Numbered from the stretch's first letter, positions 1 through 8,564 are shown. The stretch: DNA of 64,000 bases from Parabacteroides sp. FAFU027 (GCF_022808675.1 NZ_JAKZKV010000004.1:1-64000); one strand, 5' to 3'. Translations and numbers: made by a program. Notes: generated by a model not told the origin, from the letters alone.

Positions 1-70
1 CGTTGATAGGTTGCAGGTGTAAAGGTGGTAACATCAAAGCCGAGCAATACTAATTACCCGAAACTTTCTT
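1..70 (+). rRNA. 23S rRNA, 3' end (partial)
   Basis: The first ~70 bases, including the stretch reading GCCGAGCAATACTAATTACC, match the conserved 3' terminal region of bacterial 23S rRNA. A 5S gene follows after a ~70-base spacer, as expected for an rRNA operon. The 5' part lies outside the window and the exact 3' end is approximate. Confidence 0.85.
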
Positions 71-142
71 GGTCCCAGATGGCTGGATGGTTCTTCAAGA
101 ACTGCTTTACTTGACGATATGTTATAATGATAAATAAAGAAA

Positions 143-252
<110 letters not shown>

Positions 253-255
253 AAG

Positions 256-286
256 AAACCCTCATCAGGAAACTGGTGAGGGTTTT
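256..286 (+). terminator. rho-independent terminator of the rRNA operon
   Basis: A 13-bp stem (AAACCCTCATCAG paired with CTGGTGAGGGTTT, one G-U) has a four-base loop and ends in a T-run. It starts four bases after the 5S gene. Confidence 0.85.
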
Positions 287-351
287 GTCATTTATGGCTA
301 TCCATTATGTTGCACAATATCTCGTCATTAGGCTATGCCTTTTTTTTCAGT

Positions 352-359
352 TATCTTTG
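352..359 (+). promoter_or_regulatory. -7 element (TATCTTTG) before the nitroreductase gene
   Basis: TATCTTTG matches the Bacteroidota TAnnTTTG box and ends 21 bases before the start codon at 381. No clear TTTG box is seen at the expected upstream distance, so this is a partial match. Confidence 0.4.
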
Positions 360-380
360 TACCCATAAAATAAGACAATT

Positions 381-920
381 ATGAGTGAATTGAATGAACT
401 GTTGAAAAGACGCAGAAGTACGAGAAAATATACCGAAGAACTTCTTAAGCCGGAGCAAGTGGAGCTATTGTTGAAAGCGGCGTTATTGTCTCCTGCATCT
501 AAAAGCCGCAATCCGTGGGAATTTATTGTAGTGGAAGATAAAGAGATGCTTAAAAAGCTTGCCGGTTGTAAGAAGCATGGTGCTGCTTTGATTGAAAATG
601 CAGCTCTTGCTATTGTTGTGGCAGCAGACCCCTTAAAAAGTGATGTGTGGATAGAGGATGCTTCCATCGCATCTATTCTGATTCAACTTCAGGCTGAAGA
701 CCTTGGATTAGGCAGTTGCTGGGTGCAGGTACGGTGCCGTGAAACTGAATACGGAATTGACTCAGAAGAATATGTAAAAGAACTGCTTGAATTGCCGCAG
801 CAATTAGGGGTACTTTCTATCATTGCCATTGGCCACAAAGCTGAATTCCGCAAACCGTTTGATGAAGAGAAGTTGATGTGGGAGAAAATCCATATCGGTA
901 AATGGCGAGTTGACGAATAA
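381..920 (+). CDS. nitroreductase family protein (FMN-dependent)
   Basis: A 179-residue protein of the nitroreductase family, which uses FMN and NAD(P)H to reduce nitro-aromatics, quinones or similar electrophiles. Its physiological substrate cannot be told from sequence. Seen directly: the N-terminal RRRSTRKY motif (residues 10-17), which contacts FMN phosphate in this family, followed by SPASKSRNPWEF (about 37-48), and a C-terminal half carrying LGLGSCWVQVR. The length fits the short single-domain form. It is the first gene after the rRNA operon and starts a co-directional run ending with riboflavin synthase at 3941, which supplies the flavin precursor. That link is by proximity only. Confidence 0.88.
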   Translation: MSELNELLKRRRSTRKYTEELLKPEQVELLLKAALLSPASKSRNPWEFIVVEDKEMLKKLAGCKKHGAALIENAALAIVVAADPLKSDVWIEDASIASILIQLQAEDLGLGSCWVQVRCRETEYGIDSEEYVKELLELPQQLGVLSIIAIGHKAEFRKPFDEEKLMWEKIHIGKWRVDE

Positions 921-973
921 ATTAAGTCTCCTGAAATACGGCAATTGAGAGTCGAATTCAATTATTAAGGTAT

Positions 974-1306
974 ATGGCAATTAAGAAGGACGAAAATAAA
1001 CTGGCTGCCGGTATTACGATATTTGCATTAGGTATCATTCATCTGCTTACCCGAATGCGGATTGCACCGGTTCAATCTGCATTCTGGCAGGAATTGATTG
1101 ACTGGCGTAGTATTATCTTGATAGCCGCACTGTCATTTCTTATAGTTAAAACAGATAAGACGCTCGGGATTATACTTCTTGTATTGGGTATTCTTCTCCG
1201 TATGGGGCTTATTCTGCACTATATGGGAAATTGGGAAGCATACCTAATGCCGCTTAGTCTGATTGTATTTGGTTCAATCTTAATCATAGGAGTCTTACGT
1301 AAATGA
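974..1306 (+). CDS. small integral membrane protein, function unknown
   Basis: A 110-residue protein with a short Lys-rich cytoplasmic start (MAIKKDENK) and four predicted membrane segments: around residues 12-27, 44-58, 64-80 and 91-107. I recognise no catalytic motif. Its stop overlaps the start of the next gene by four bases (ATGA), so the two are very likely translationally coupled. It lies 53 bases after the nitroreductase gene. Conserved small membrane proteins in this position are commonly left as hypothetical; the role is unknown. Confidence 0.75.
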   Translation: MAIKKDENKLAAGITIFALGIIHLLTRMRIAPVQSAFWQELIDWRSIILIAALSFLIVKTDKTLGIILLVLGILLRMGLILHYMGNWEAYLMPLSLIVFGSILIIGVLRK

Positions 1307-2082
1307 GAATTGTATTAATTGGGGCCGGGAATCTGGCCACACGTTTGGGGATCGCTCTTCATGAAAAAGGATGTACGATTGCTCAGGTTTATAGTCGCAC
1401 AGAGCAGTCTGCTCAAGCATTAGCTGAAAAAGTGGGTGCAACGTTTACCTGTAAGATTAGTGATATTGTCAATGATGCAGACCTTTATGTTTTCTCTGTA
1501 AAAGACGATGCCCTCCCTGAACTACTGCGTCAAATGCATAAAAACGAGGCGCTTTGGGTGCATACTGCGGGAAGTGTTCCAATGGAGATTTTCAGTCTGC
1601 ATACTGAGAATTTTGGCGTATTTTATCCGCTCCAGACCTTTAGTAAACAAAAGGAGGTTGATTTTTCAACCATTCCCATTTATATAGAAGCTAATCAGCC
1701 TCAGCATCTCGAACATTTGAAAAAACTGGCTGCACGCCTTTCTTCGCAAGTGATAGAAGCCTCTTCCGAACAACGGAAGGCATTGCATGTTGCTGCTGTT
1801 TTTGCCTGCAATTTTACTAATCACATGTATGCCATTGCTGCAACTTTGTTGGAGGAAAAAGGGTTGCATTTTGACCAATTGATTCCTCTGATTAATGAAA
1901 CGGCAGTTAAAATCAATACGTTGCATCCCAGGGACGCACAAACCGGACCGGCAGTTCGTTTCGATAAGCAAGTCATTGGCCGTCATCTTGAAATGTTAGA
2001 GGATGAGAGGCTAAAAACGATATATAGTCTGTTGAGTGAGAGTATTCACGAAACGGCAAAAAAACGGAATAAAGATTTATGA
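1303..2082 (+). CDS. NAD(P)-binding Rossmann / DUF2520 family protein
   Basis: A 259-residue protein with an N-terminal dinucleotide-binding fold ([10 protein letters not shown], residues 7-16) and a helical C-terminal DUF2520-type domain ([19 protein letters not shown], about 165-183). The fold resembles the F420-dependent NADP reductase and ProC superfamily. The reaction is not known. It overlaps both neighbours by four bases (1303-1306 and 2079-2082), forming a tight operon with the KdsC-like phosphatase, an arrangement common in Bacteroidota. Family call is firm; function is not. Confidence 0.85.
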   Translation: MRIVLIGAGNLATRLGIALHEKGCTIAQVYSRTEQSAQALAEKVGATFTCKISDIVNDADLYVFSVKDDALPELLRQMHKNEALWVHTAGSVPMEIFSLHTENFGVFYPLQTFSKQKEVDFSTIPIYIEANQPQHLEHLKKLAARLSSQVIEASSEQRKALHVAAVFACNFTNHMYAIAATLLEEKGLHFDQLIPLINETAVKINTLHPRDAQTGPAVRFDKQVIGRHLEMLEDERLKTIYSLLSESIHETAKKRNKDL

Positions 2083-2600
2083 GTAGTATCAATTACGACC
2101 TGAAAAAGATAAAAGCCCTGTTGTTTGATGTAGACGGCGTTCTTTCTTCAGATACGGTGCCGCTTCACCCGAATGGAGAGCCGATGCGTATGGTCAATAT
2201 CAAAGATGGATTTGCCATGCAACTGGCGGTGAAACGCGGTCTGATAATCGGAATAATTACCGGTGGAAAGACCAATTCGGTAAAGATGCGTTTTGAGAAT
2301 CTGGGGGTAAAACATATCTATATGGCCTCTTCGCATAAGATTGATGACTTCAATGATTTCATTGCCAAGACAGATTTGCAAATGGAGGAAATTCTTTACA
2401 TGGGAGACGACATTCCTGATTACCCGGTGATGAGACTAGTAGGATTGCCATGTTGTCCGTCAGATGCTGCGCCGGAAATTAAAGCGGTTTCGAAATACAT
2501 ATCTCAGATTAAAGGCGGCAACGGTTGTGGCCGCGATGTCATCGAGCAGGTGCTAAAAGCGCAAGGTAAGTGGATGAGTGACGAAGCATTTGGGTGGTAA
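2079..2600 (+). CDS. kdsC: HAD-family phosphatase, KdsC-like (KDO 8-phosphate phosphatase)
   Basis: A 173-residue HAD hydrolase of the cap-less C0 class typical of KdsC, which dephosphorylates 3-deoxy-D-manno-octulosonate 8-phosphate in lipopolysaccharide core synthesis. Seen directly: [10 protein letters not shown] with nucleophile D17 and acid/base D19, [12 protein letters not shown] as the motif II/III region, and motif IV MGDDIPD. The C-terminal [14 protein letters not shown] segment is characteristic of KdsC relatives and contributes to the tetramer active site. It is coupled to the upstream DUF2520 gene. Other nonulosonate phosphatases share this architecture, so the substrate is inferred. 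Confidence 0.85.
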   Translation: MSSINYDLKKIKALLFDVDGVLSSDTVPLHPNGEPMRMVNIKDGFAMQLAVKRGLIIGIITGGKTNSVKMRFENLGVKHIYMASSHKIDDFNDFIAKTDLQMEEILYMGDDIPDYPVMRLVGLPCCPSDAAPEIKAVSKYISQIKGGNGCGRDVIEQVLKAQGKWMSDEAFGW

Positions 2601-2669
2601 TTCTATTGACCATTTAAACATTTATTATTTACAATTGGAAAACCCTGTTTTCTCGTTTACTCCCATTCA

Positions 2670-3257
2670 ATGAAAATATTCGACAATCTATCAAAATACA
2701 ATATTCTGTTAGCCTCAAATTCACCGCGACGTAGGGAGTTGTTAAGCGGACTGGATATCGGTTATGAAGTGGTAGCGCTTCCTGATGTGGATGAATCCTA
2801 TCCGGCAGAGTTGGTTCATAGTGAAATACCGACCTTTATTGCCCGTCAGAAAGCAGCGGCATACGAATCACATCTGGAGAAAAATACCTTACTGATTACA
2901 GCTGATACCATTGTATGGCTTGATGGTGAAGTCTTTGGCAAACCAATCGACGAGGAAGATGCCGTGAGAATGCTCAAAGCACTTTCAGGTAAAACGCATG
3001 AGGTTATCACCGGTGTCTGTTTGACCTCTAAGAACAAGCAGAACGCTTTTCACGTTACTTCCAGCGTCCGCTTTGCAGAGCTCGACGAGGAGGAAATCCG
3101 CTATTATGTGGAGAAATACCGCCCGTTAGATAAAGCCGGTGCTTACGGAATTCAGGAATGGATTGGTTACGTGGGTGTACAAGAATTGAAAGGTTCTTAT
3201 TTTAATGTAGTGGGACTTCCGATTCAGCGGCTGTATGAGGCGCTGAAGGGTTTCTAA
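2670..3257 (+). CDS. maf: Maf family nucleotide pyrophosphatase
   Basis: A 195-residue Maf/YhdE-type protein, which hydrolyses non-canonical or canonical dTTP/UTP to monophosphates. Seen directly: the N-terminal signature LLASNSPRRRELL (about 13-25), ADTIVWLDGEVFGKP with the metal-binding Asp (about 77-91), and the DKAGAYGIQEW segment. Length is normal. It starts 69 bases after the KdsC-like gene and probably belongs to the same transcription unit. Substrate preference (dTTP/UTP versus m7GTP) is not settled by eye. Confidence 0.92.
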   Translation: MKIFDNLSKYNILLASNSPRRRELLSGLDIGYEVVALPDVDESYPAELVHSEIPTFIARQKAAAYESHLEKNTLLITADTIVWLDGEVFGKPIDEEDAVRMLKALSGKTHEVITGVCLTSKNKQNAFHVTSSVRFAELDEEEIRYYVEKYRPLDKAGAYGIQEWIGYVGVQELKGSYFNVVGLPIQRLYEALKGF

Positions 3258-3338
3258 TAGGAATGAGGGGATGATTGATTGAGGGATAGATGAATCCCAG
3301 ACGTATAAGTAAAACGTATAACTTAAAACTTTAGATAC

Positions 3339-3941
3339 ATGTTTTCAGGAATCGTAGAAGAAGCGGCAACCGTAGTTGCCTTGCAGAATGACCAGGACAA
3401 TCTGCACCTTACCATGCAATGTTCATTCGTGAACGAGCTGAAAATCGACCAAAGTGTCGCACACAACGGTGTTTGCCTGACTGTGGTAAGTCTGACCGAA
3501 GACACTTACACCGTTACCGCTATCAAGGAAACCCTTGAACGTACCAACCTCGGATTGCTGAAGGTGGGCGACAAGGTAAACCTGGAGCGCAGTATGATGA
3601 TGAACGGCCGTCTGGATGGTCATATCGTGCAAGGGCATGTGGACCAGACCGCTGTTTGCAAAAAAGTAGAAGAGGCTAATGGTAGCTGGTATTTTACTTT
3701 CGAGTATGCTTTTGACAAAGAGATGGCTAAAAAAGGCTATATGACGGTAGATAAAGGTTCGGTGACGGTGAATGGCGTGAGTCTGACCGTTTGTAATCCG
3801 GCTGACAACAGCTTTCAGGTAGCCATTATTCCATTTACTTACGAACATACGAACTTCCACCAAATCAAGGAAGGTTCTGTAGTAAATCTGGAATTCGATA
3901 TTATCGGTAAATACCTGAGCCGGATGATGAAATTTGCATAA
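3339..3941 (+). CDS. ribE: riboflavin synthase alpha chain
   Basis: A 200-residue riboflavin synthase, which dismutates two 6,7-dimethyl-8-ribityllumazine molecules to riboflavin. Seen directly: the diagnostic start MFSGIVEE and two tandem lumazine-binding half-repeats, marked by NGVCLTVVS in the first and VNGVSLTVC in the second, plus GRLDGHIVQGHVD between them. No FMN riboswitch is visible in the 81-base upstream gap. It ends the forward run of genes and is followed by a hairpin terminator shared with a convergent gene. Confidence 0.95.
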   Translation: MFSGIVEEAATVVALQNDQDNLHLTMQCSFVNELKIDQSVAHNGVCLTVVSLTEDTYTVTAIKETLERTNLGLLKVGDKVNLERSMMMNGRLDGHIVQGHVDQTAVCKKVEEANGSWYFTFEYAFDKEMAKKGYMTVDKGSVTVNGVSLTVCNPADNSFQVAIIPFTYEHTNFHQIKEGSVVNLEFDIIGKYLSRMMKFA

Positions 3942-3960
3942 TGCTATCTTGTAGATAAAG

Positions 3961-4006
3961 AAAGCGGTCAAAGCCAACGTAATGTTGATTTTGACCGCTT
4001 TACTTT
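3961..4006. terminator. bidirectional terminator between ribE and the DUF2807 gene
   Basis: Perfect 12-bp arms (AAAGCGGTCAAA at 3961-3972 and its complement at 3990-4001) flank a 17-base loop. The sequence continues as TACTTTTTTA on the plus strand. The element sits between two convergent genes. Confidence 0.75.
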
Positions 4007-4022
4007 TTTATCAAAGAAGGTC

Positions 4023-4763
4023 TTATTTATCCAGCTTCTTTACATTTCCTGAGCCGATAATAGAGGATTTGACTTCGGCATTTCCTTTATAGTAGATGTT
4101 GCCGACACCCCAAATAGAAGCCTTGAGTAATTTATCAACGTTACAGCCGATGTTTCCGTTTCCTTTAAGGCTGCAACCTGCATTGGAAGCAAACAGCTCA
4201 TCAGCACGGATTTCTCCACCACCAACTACGCTATATTTGGCTTCAACCGTTTTGCCTTTGACCAAAACATCACCAGAACCGGTTAGCAGACTTACGGTAA
4301 GCTTGTTGCAATCCAGGTTGGTCATTTTAATCTGGCCGCTTCCCGAAACCGCAAGTTTCAATTCCTGCGAGGTAATCTTGTCCTTACTTTCCACGATTAC
4401 GCCTCCGGTAATATCCACCAGACTGATTTCAGGGCTAAAGACATAAATCAGCAGTAATCCGTTCTCGACATTCGCCATATTGATGTATTTAATGGCCAAA
4501 GACTCCTTCTTTTCGTCGGAAGTAATATCGAGCAAATTCACCACATTTTCTTCTCCGTAGATACGGACATATCCGGCAGAGTCACGGTTGGTTGAATAAA
4601 TCACATTGGCTTTTACGTGATTAACAATCAGTTTTTTGAAGTCGCTCACCTTTTTAATCTTCTGGATGTAGTGATTATCACCGATTACTTTTTTGCCTAT
4701 CTGGGCATTTGCGCCAATGGCTAACAACAGAAATGCCGCAAGGAATAGATTGAAACGTTTCAT
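4023..4763 (-). CDS. secreted DUF2807 (head GIN domain) protein
   Basis: A 246-residue exported protein with a clear signal peptide (hydrophobic residues 5-18, ending ANAQ) followed by a beta-rich domain of the DUF2807/GIN type, seen as repeated SGSGQIKM, TGSGDVLVKG, GNGNIGCNV and GSGNVKKLD turns. The family is abundant in Bacteroidota and forms right-handed beta structures. Its job is unknown, though it has been labelled adhesin-like. It ends at the shared terminator with ribE. It starts 48 bases downstream of the dusB stop, so it is probably read through from the dusB promoter. Confidence 0.8.
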   Translation of the reverse strand: MKRFNLFLAAFLLLAIGANAQIGKKVIGDNHYIQKIKKVSDFKKLIVNHVKANVIYSTNRDSAGYVRIYGEENVVNLLDITSDEKKESLAIKYINMANVENGLLLIYVFSPEISLVDITGGVIVESKDKITSQELKLAVSGSGQIKMTNLDCNKLTVSLLTGSGDVLVKGKTVEAKYSVVGGGEIRADELFASNAGCSLKGNGNIGCNVDKLLKASIWGVGNIYYKGNAEVKSSIIGSGNVKKLDK

Positions 4764-4811
4764 TGTAATGTCGTTTTAGTTAGTGTTAATTTAACGATGA
4801 GCGTTCTGGAT

Positions 4812-5801
4812 TTAGTATTCGCAGCCGTATTTCTCAACGATTTCGTCAAAGATATGGAATAAATCGGAAACATGTTCGGCGCGCAGCATTGCGATGCGGG
4901 TTTCTTTAAAGTTCGGTATTCCTTTGAATATCGGAGTGGCAGCCAGGTGGCGGCGGATGTGCAATATTCCGCGGCGTTCGTCCAGGCGCTCCACGCTTTG
5001 GTTTACTTGTTGACGCATAATCTCCATCTTTTCGGCAAAAGAGATTGGAGGCATGTGTTCCCCCGTTTGTAGGTAATGTTTTACCTCTTTGAAAATCCAG
5101 GGACGACCGATTGAGCCGCGGCCAATCATCACCGCATCCACCTCGTGCAGGTCAAACATGCTCTTGGCAGCTTCGGGAGTCACAATGTCACCGTTCCCGA
5201 TGATGGGAATGTGCATGTGGGGATTGTTTTTTACCTCTCCGATTAGCGTCCAGTCAGCCTCGCCGGTGTACATCTGGCTGCGGGTACGGCCGTGGATAGT
5301 AAGAGCTGCAATGCCACAATCCTGCAACTGTTCGGCCAGCTCGACGATGATTTTAGAATCGTTATCCCAGCCCAAACGGGTTTTTACCGTTACGGGAATA
5401 TTTACGGCTTTAGCTACCTCGCGGGTGATTTCGAGCATAAGTGGTACATTGCGCAACATACCCGAACCGGCACCTTTACCGGCCACACGTTTCACCGGGC
5501 AGCCAAAGTTGATGTCGAGGATATCCGGTTTCGCCTCTTCACAGATTTTGGCGGCTTCCACCATCGTTTCCACATCACGGCCGTAAATCTGGATGGCTAC
5601 GGGACGTTCTTCATCACAGATTTCGAGTTTTAGCCGGGTCTTATTGACACTGCGGATGAGTGCATCGGCTGACACAAACTCCGTATAAACCATATCGGCG
5701 CCAAACTTTTTGCACATCAGGCGGAATGACGGGTCAGTCACATCTTCCATCGGTGCCAAAAAAACGGGGCGTTCGCCCAGGTCGATATTTCCTATTTTCA
5801 T
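4812..5801 (-). CDS. dusB: tRNA-dihydrouridine synthase
   Basis: A 329-residue flavoenzyme that reduces uridine to dihydrouridine in the tRNA D-loop using NAD(P)H. Seen directly: LAPMEDVTDPSFR at the start of the TIM barrel, DINFGCPVKRV with the catalytic Cys of the NxGCP motif, KTRLGWD, IHGRTRSQMYTG and GNGDI (phosphate/FMN binding). I place the start at the ATG ending at 5801 (MKIGNIDLG) because it gives the family-typical N-terminus and lies downstream of a full promoter at 5831-5862. An in-frame ATG at 5861 would lie on that promoter. Confidence 0.93.
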   Translation of the reverse strand: MKIGNIDLGERPVFLAPMEDVTDPSFRLMCKKFGADMVYTEFVSADALIRSVNKTRLKLEICDEERPVAIQIYGRDVETMVEAAKICEEAKPDILDINFGCPVKRVAGKGAGSGMLRNVPLMLEITREVAKAVNIPVTVKTRLGWDNDSKIIVELAEQLQDCGIAALTIHGRTRSQMYTGEADWTLIGEVKNNPHMHIPIIGNGDIVTPEAAKSMFDLHEVDAVMIGRGSIGRPWIFKEVKHYLQTGEHMPPISFAEKMEIMRQQVNQSVERLDERRGILHIRRHLAATPIFKGIPNFKETRIAMLRAEHVSDLFHIFDEIVEKYGCEY

Positions 5802-5830
5802 ATTTATGCAAATGCTATTTTTATTGAATA

Positions 5831-5862
5831 CAAAGATACTCCACTCGGAGGAGACTACCAAA
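5831..5862 (-). promoter_or_regulatory. dusB promoter (TTTG-N20-TATCTTTG)
   Basis: On the minus strand, TTTG (5862-5859) is followed after 20 bases by TATCTTTG (5838-5831), an exact match to the Bacteroidota primary promoter consensus. It lies 30 bases before the chosen dusB ATG. The 21-bp repeat array begins 8 bases beyond the -33 box. Confidence 0.75.
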
Positions 5863-5869
5863 GAGCGAG

Positions 5870-6236
5870 CATTGTCGCATAGTCACTTCCATTGGTCAAA
5901 CAATGGCTTTCGTCAGTCGCACAGTGACCACCTTCGATTGCACAATGATCATAGACACTGACACAATGGCATTGATCGGTCTCGCAGTGGTATTCGCACC
6001 TGACACAATGGCATTTGTCACTCCAGCATTGATCTCCGCAGATCGCGCAATGACCATCTTCAGTCACGCAATGATGATCGCAGGTCACGCAATGGCTTTC
6101 ATCACCCGCGCAATGACGATCTCAAGTAGCGCAGTGGTCAACAATGATAGCGCAATAGAGATCTACGGTCGCGCAATGGCCAACAACGATACCGCAATGA
6201 CATTCGTCACTAGCGCAATGGCTTTCATCAAAATCG
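5870..6236. repeat. 21-bp degenerate tandem repeat array A
   Basis: Sixteen consecutive units of exactly 21 bp run from 5901 to 6236, preceded by two shorter units (20 and 11 bp) from 5870. Every unit begins CA[A/T/G]TG or a one-base variant, and the rest is loosely conserved around TTCRTCAGTCGC. The array fills the gap between the methyltransferase gene and the dusB promoter, with no other gene inside it. Because 21 is a multiple of three, frames stay open through it on both strands and give heptapeptide repeats. I do not treat these as genes. Array B is the same family on the opposite strand. Confidence 0.92.
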
Positions 6237-6275
6237 CATTTTCTTCCATTAATCAAAGAAGTATTCGCAAGGGGC

Positions 6276-6827
6276 TCACCAGATAAACGGAATAAACCGT
6301 TTCGTCCGTTTCATATATTCGCGGTAAGATTCTCCAAAATAGGTGATGCATTCCTTTTCATCCATTATTGCCGTCAGATACAAAAACAGTGTTGCGCACA
6401 AAGCAAAAGGGAGTAGAAGCAGGCTGGCATGTTTGAAGTAGATTCCCCAGTTGAGTATGATAAGCGAGCAATACATCGGATGGCGGATATATTTATATAT
6501 GCCGGTCTGAATCAGTTCGGTCGTTTTTTCAAAATCGTAGAGCGGTTCATCGTGACGCGCATGGCCGGCTTTCCCCATTTTTCTGAATAATAGCAATCCG
6601 GCTGTAACGGGATAGATGGAGACGAAAAGCAATATCCACGAAACAATTTGCCCAAAGCTGTAGGGCTCTACAAACCAATACCGGTAATTCACGGCCAAAA
6701 GCCACGCCATACACTCCCAGGCAAAGAAACGATAAAAACCATGACTCCGTAAATGAAAAAGTGTGTGCCACGAAGCCGCGATTATCAACACACTCATTCC
6801 ACCGAAAATAATAAGATTATGTGCCAT
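6276..6827 (-). CDS. isoprenylcysteine carboxyl methyltransferase / PEMT-like membrane protein
   Basis: A 183-residue membrane protein of the ICMT/phospholipid methyltransferase superfamily, which uses SAM at the membrane surface. Seen directly: about five hydrophobic segments and the C-terminal SAM-binding signature GIYKYIRHPMYCSL (about 111-124), with EKECITYFGESYREY and KRFIPFIW near the end. Bacterial members act on diverse lipids, quinones or unknown substrates, so the substrate is open. It is flanked downstream by the 21-bp array, which separates it from dusB. Confidence 0.8.
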   Translation of the reverse strand: MAHNLIIFGGMSVLIIAASWHTLFHLRSHGFYRFFAWECMAWLLAVNYRYWFVEPYSFGQIVSWILLFVSIYPVTAGLLLFRKMGKAGHARHDEPLYDFEKTTELIQTGIYKYIRHPMYCSLIILNWGIYFKHASLLLLPFALCATLFLYLTAIMDEKECITYFGESYREYMKRTKRFIPFIW

Positions 6828-6927
6828 CCCAATCTACAGTTTGGGTATAAAACAAAAAATGAAGAGAGTAGTTCCCTTCATTTTTCACTAATAACACACA
6901 CAATTACACTCACGCTATCTCTTGATG

Positions 6928-7470
6928 TTATAAGGCAGCCAGTTGGTCGGCCAATTTTTGTACATGATCTTTCGCTTTGGTTAATACTGCCTCTTCACCG
7001 TGCTGCATGGCAACCATAGCGTAAGATACATTGAGATCAACAAACTCCATCTGAGTCAGCTTAAAGGTCTGGATAAGCGGAACCAGTACCTCTTTTACGC
7101 TAATTTGATTATATCCCGTTGATGAATAAGCCTCTTCCGGCCCACCGGTGGTGACGGAAAGCAAGACCTTTTTTCCTTTAAGTTTGTCGCCGTTTTCCCC
7201 GTATGCAAATCCATAAGTGAAAACATCATCGAACCACTTTTTCAGCATTGGAGGCACGCTGTACCAGAATAGCGGGAACTGGAATACTACCACATCCGAT
7301 TCTTGCAGCAGTTGCTGTTCAGCAGCTACGTCAATCTGATAATCGGGATAAATGGAATCCAGATGGCGAACGGTTGTCGAAGTTGATTCATTCAGTTGGT
7401 CGAGAATATATGCGTTTGCTGTCGATTGTCCGATATTCGGGTGAGCTGAGATTACCAAAGTCTTTTTCAT
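6928..7470 (-). CDS. NAD(P)H-dependent flavodoxin-like oxidoreductase (NQO1/KefF family)
   Basis: A 180-residue flavodoxin-fold oxidoreductase that probably reduces quinones through FMN or FAD. Seen directly: SAHPNIGQSTANAYIL (residues 8-23) as the cofactor phosphate loop, FQFPLFWYSVPPMLKKWFDD (about 63-82), the family's isoalloxazine-binding and substrate region, and VTTGGPEEAY. Length is normal for the small soluble form. It stands alone between two minus-strand genes. KefF-like partner roles need a KefC antiporter, which is not present here. Confidence 0.88.
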   Translation of the reverse strand: MKKTLVISAHPNIGQSTANAYILDQLNESTSTTVRHLDSIYPDYQIDVAAEQQLLQESDVVVFQFPLFWYSVPPMLKKWFDDVFTYGFAYGENGDKLKGKKVLLSVTTGGPEEAYSSTGYNQISVKEVLVPLIQTFKLTQMEFVDLNVSYAMVAMQHGEEAVLTKAKDHVQKLADQLAAL

Positions 7471-7581
7471 AATTCCTATGTATTTGAATTGTTTATCGTT
7501 TAATTTGATATTGCAAAGTTGGGAATTATACAGGTTGTATTGGTAACACTTATCAGAAAAGCGGTGGTACTTTTCGGAAAT

Positions 7582-7605
7582 AAAAAAACCTCTCCGATGG
7601 AGAGG
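7582..7605 (-). terminator. terminator downstream of panE
   Basis: Minus-strand stem CCTCTCC / GGAGAGG with a three-base loop and a run of seven Ts, beginning 11 bases after the panE stop. Confidence 0.85.
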
Positions 7606-7615
7606 CCAATAAAAT

Positions 7616-8533
7616 TTACAAATAGGTTTGTTGGATAAACTTCAGTTGTTGTTCCAGCATTTTTACTTTGCGCATATCATATCCGGCTGCTAATGCCGCC
7701 TGAATCGGACGGGAATAGATATATCCGGTTTCCAATTCCCGGTGGTGGTCATAATCGAGCTTCATACTCGGTGCATAAGGAGTCATGGAAAGGGTCATTT
7801 CAATCATCTTTTTGGCAAAGCCTTCGCTGACTTCTGCACCGCAGTGGTTAGCGCCCTGTATCACTTCGAGCATCAGGTCATAAATCAAGGCCTGACTATC
7901 GGCATTTTGCACCAGCTTATCGGTTGTGGTATTGAGCACTACAGTCATGCCATTAAATGGTATGTTCCAAACAAGCTTTTTCCAACGAGCAACATTCAGA
8001 TCAGGAGCAATGTCAGCTGGCACACCAGCCTGATCAAGATCATCACACACCTGTCGGAGTACTTCGGGATTATTGTTTTGATAAGCCCCAACGGTCAGTT
8101 TGCCGAAATCAAGATGAGCGATATGCCCCGGCCCGATTTTATTGGAACAGATAAATCCAAGCCCCCCGGCAATGTTCAAATTGGGAAAATCTTTAGCTAA
8201 ATCCTCTTCTACCCCAAGCCCGTTCTGAATCAGAATCACGAGCGTATCAGGCTTAATCAGTGGGGGTAGCAAAGTTTTCAACAGGTGGTTATTCGTGGTC
8301 TTCAGCCCGACGAGGATAACGTCACAAGGTGTCATGTCTGTAGTATTGTTATAAGCCAATACGTTTGACAAATGAAAGTCTCCGGTCACGGAATCCACTT
8401 TCAGGCCGTGCTGTTTTACATGCGCATAATCGGTATTGAACAGGAAGTGCACCTCTTTGCCAGATTTGGCCAGCATTCCACCGTAAAATCCACCGATAGC
8501 ACCGGTTCCTATAACTGCATATTTCAGATTCAT
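7616..8533 (-). CDS. panE: 2-dehydropantoate 2-reductase (ketopantoate reductase family)
   Basis: A 305-residue NADPH-dependent reductase that makes pantoate for coenzyme A synthesis. Seen directly: the dinucleotide-binding GTGAIGGFYGG near the N-terminus, VGLKTTNN and ILIQNGLG segments of the Rossmann domain, and NVARWKKLVWNIPFNG in the C-terminal helical domain carrying the catalytic Lys and the Asn of the family. The start is taken at MNLKYAV; an ATG six bases upstream (8539) is equally possible. Genomes often hold several paralogues, so this copy could act on another 2-keto acid. Confidence 0.85.
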   Translation of the reverse strand: MNLKYAVIGTGAIGGFYGGMLAKSGKEVHFLFNTDYAHVKQHGLKVDSVTGDFHLSNVLAYNNTTDMTPCDVILVGLKTTNNHLLKTLLPPLIKPDTLVILIQNGLGVEEDLAKDFPNLNIAGGLGFICSNKIGPGHIAHLDFGKLTVGAYQNNNPEVLRQVCDDLDQAGVPADIAPDLNVARWKKLVWNIPFNGMTVVLNTTTDKLVQNADSQALIYDLMLEVIQGANHCGAEVSEGFAKKMIEMTLSMTPYAPSMKLDYDHHRELETGYIYSRPIQAALAAGYDMRKVKMLEQQLKFIQQTYL

Positions 8534-8556
8534 AATCATTCAAATTTATCCGGACA

Positions 8557-8564
8557 CAAAGATA
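8557..8564 (-). promoter_or_regulatory. -7 element (TATCTTTG) before panE
   Basis: TATCTTTG on the minus strand, 23 bases before the panE start, fits TAnnTTTG exactly. The nearest TTTG upstream is 25 bases away, slightly longer than the usual spacing. The rest of the gap to 8818 shows nothing I can name. Confidence 0.45.

Noticed and set aside
3258-3338. FMN riboswitch before riboflavin synthase
   Set aside because: The gap is only 81 bases and has no conserved RFN-element segments.
5903-6286. Protein-coding gene through array A (127 codons, plus strand)
   Set aside because: The frame is open only because the repeat length is a multiple of three; other frames on both strands are open too, and it runs into the end of the neighbouring gene. 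Kept only as an alternative hypothesis.
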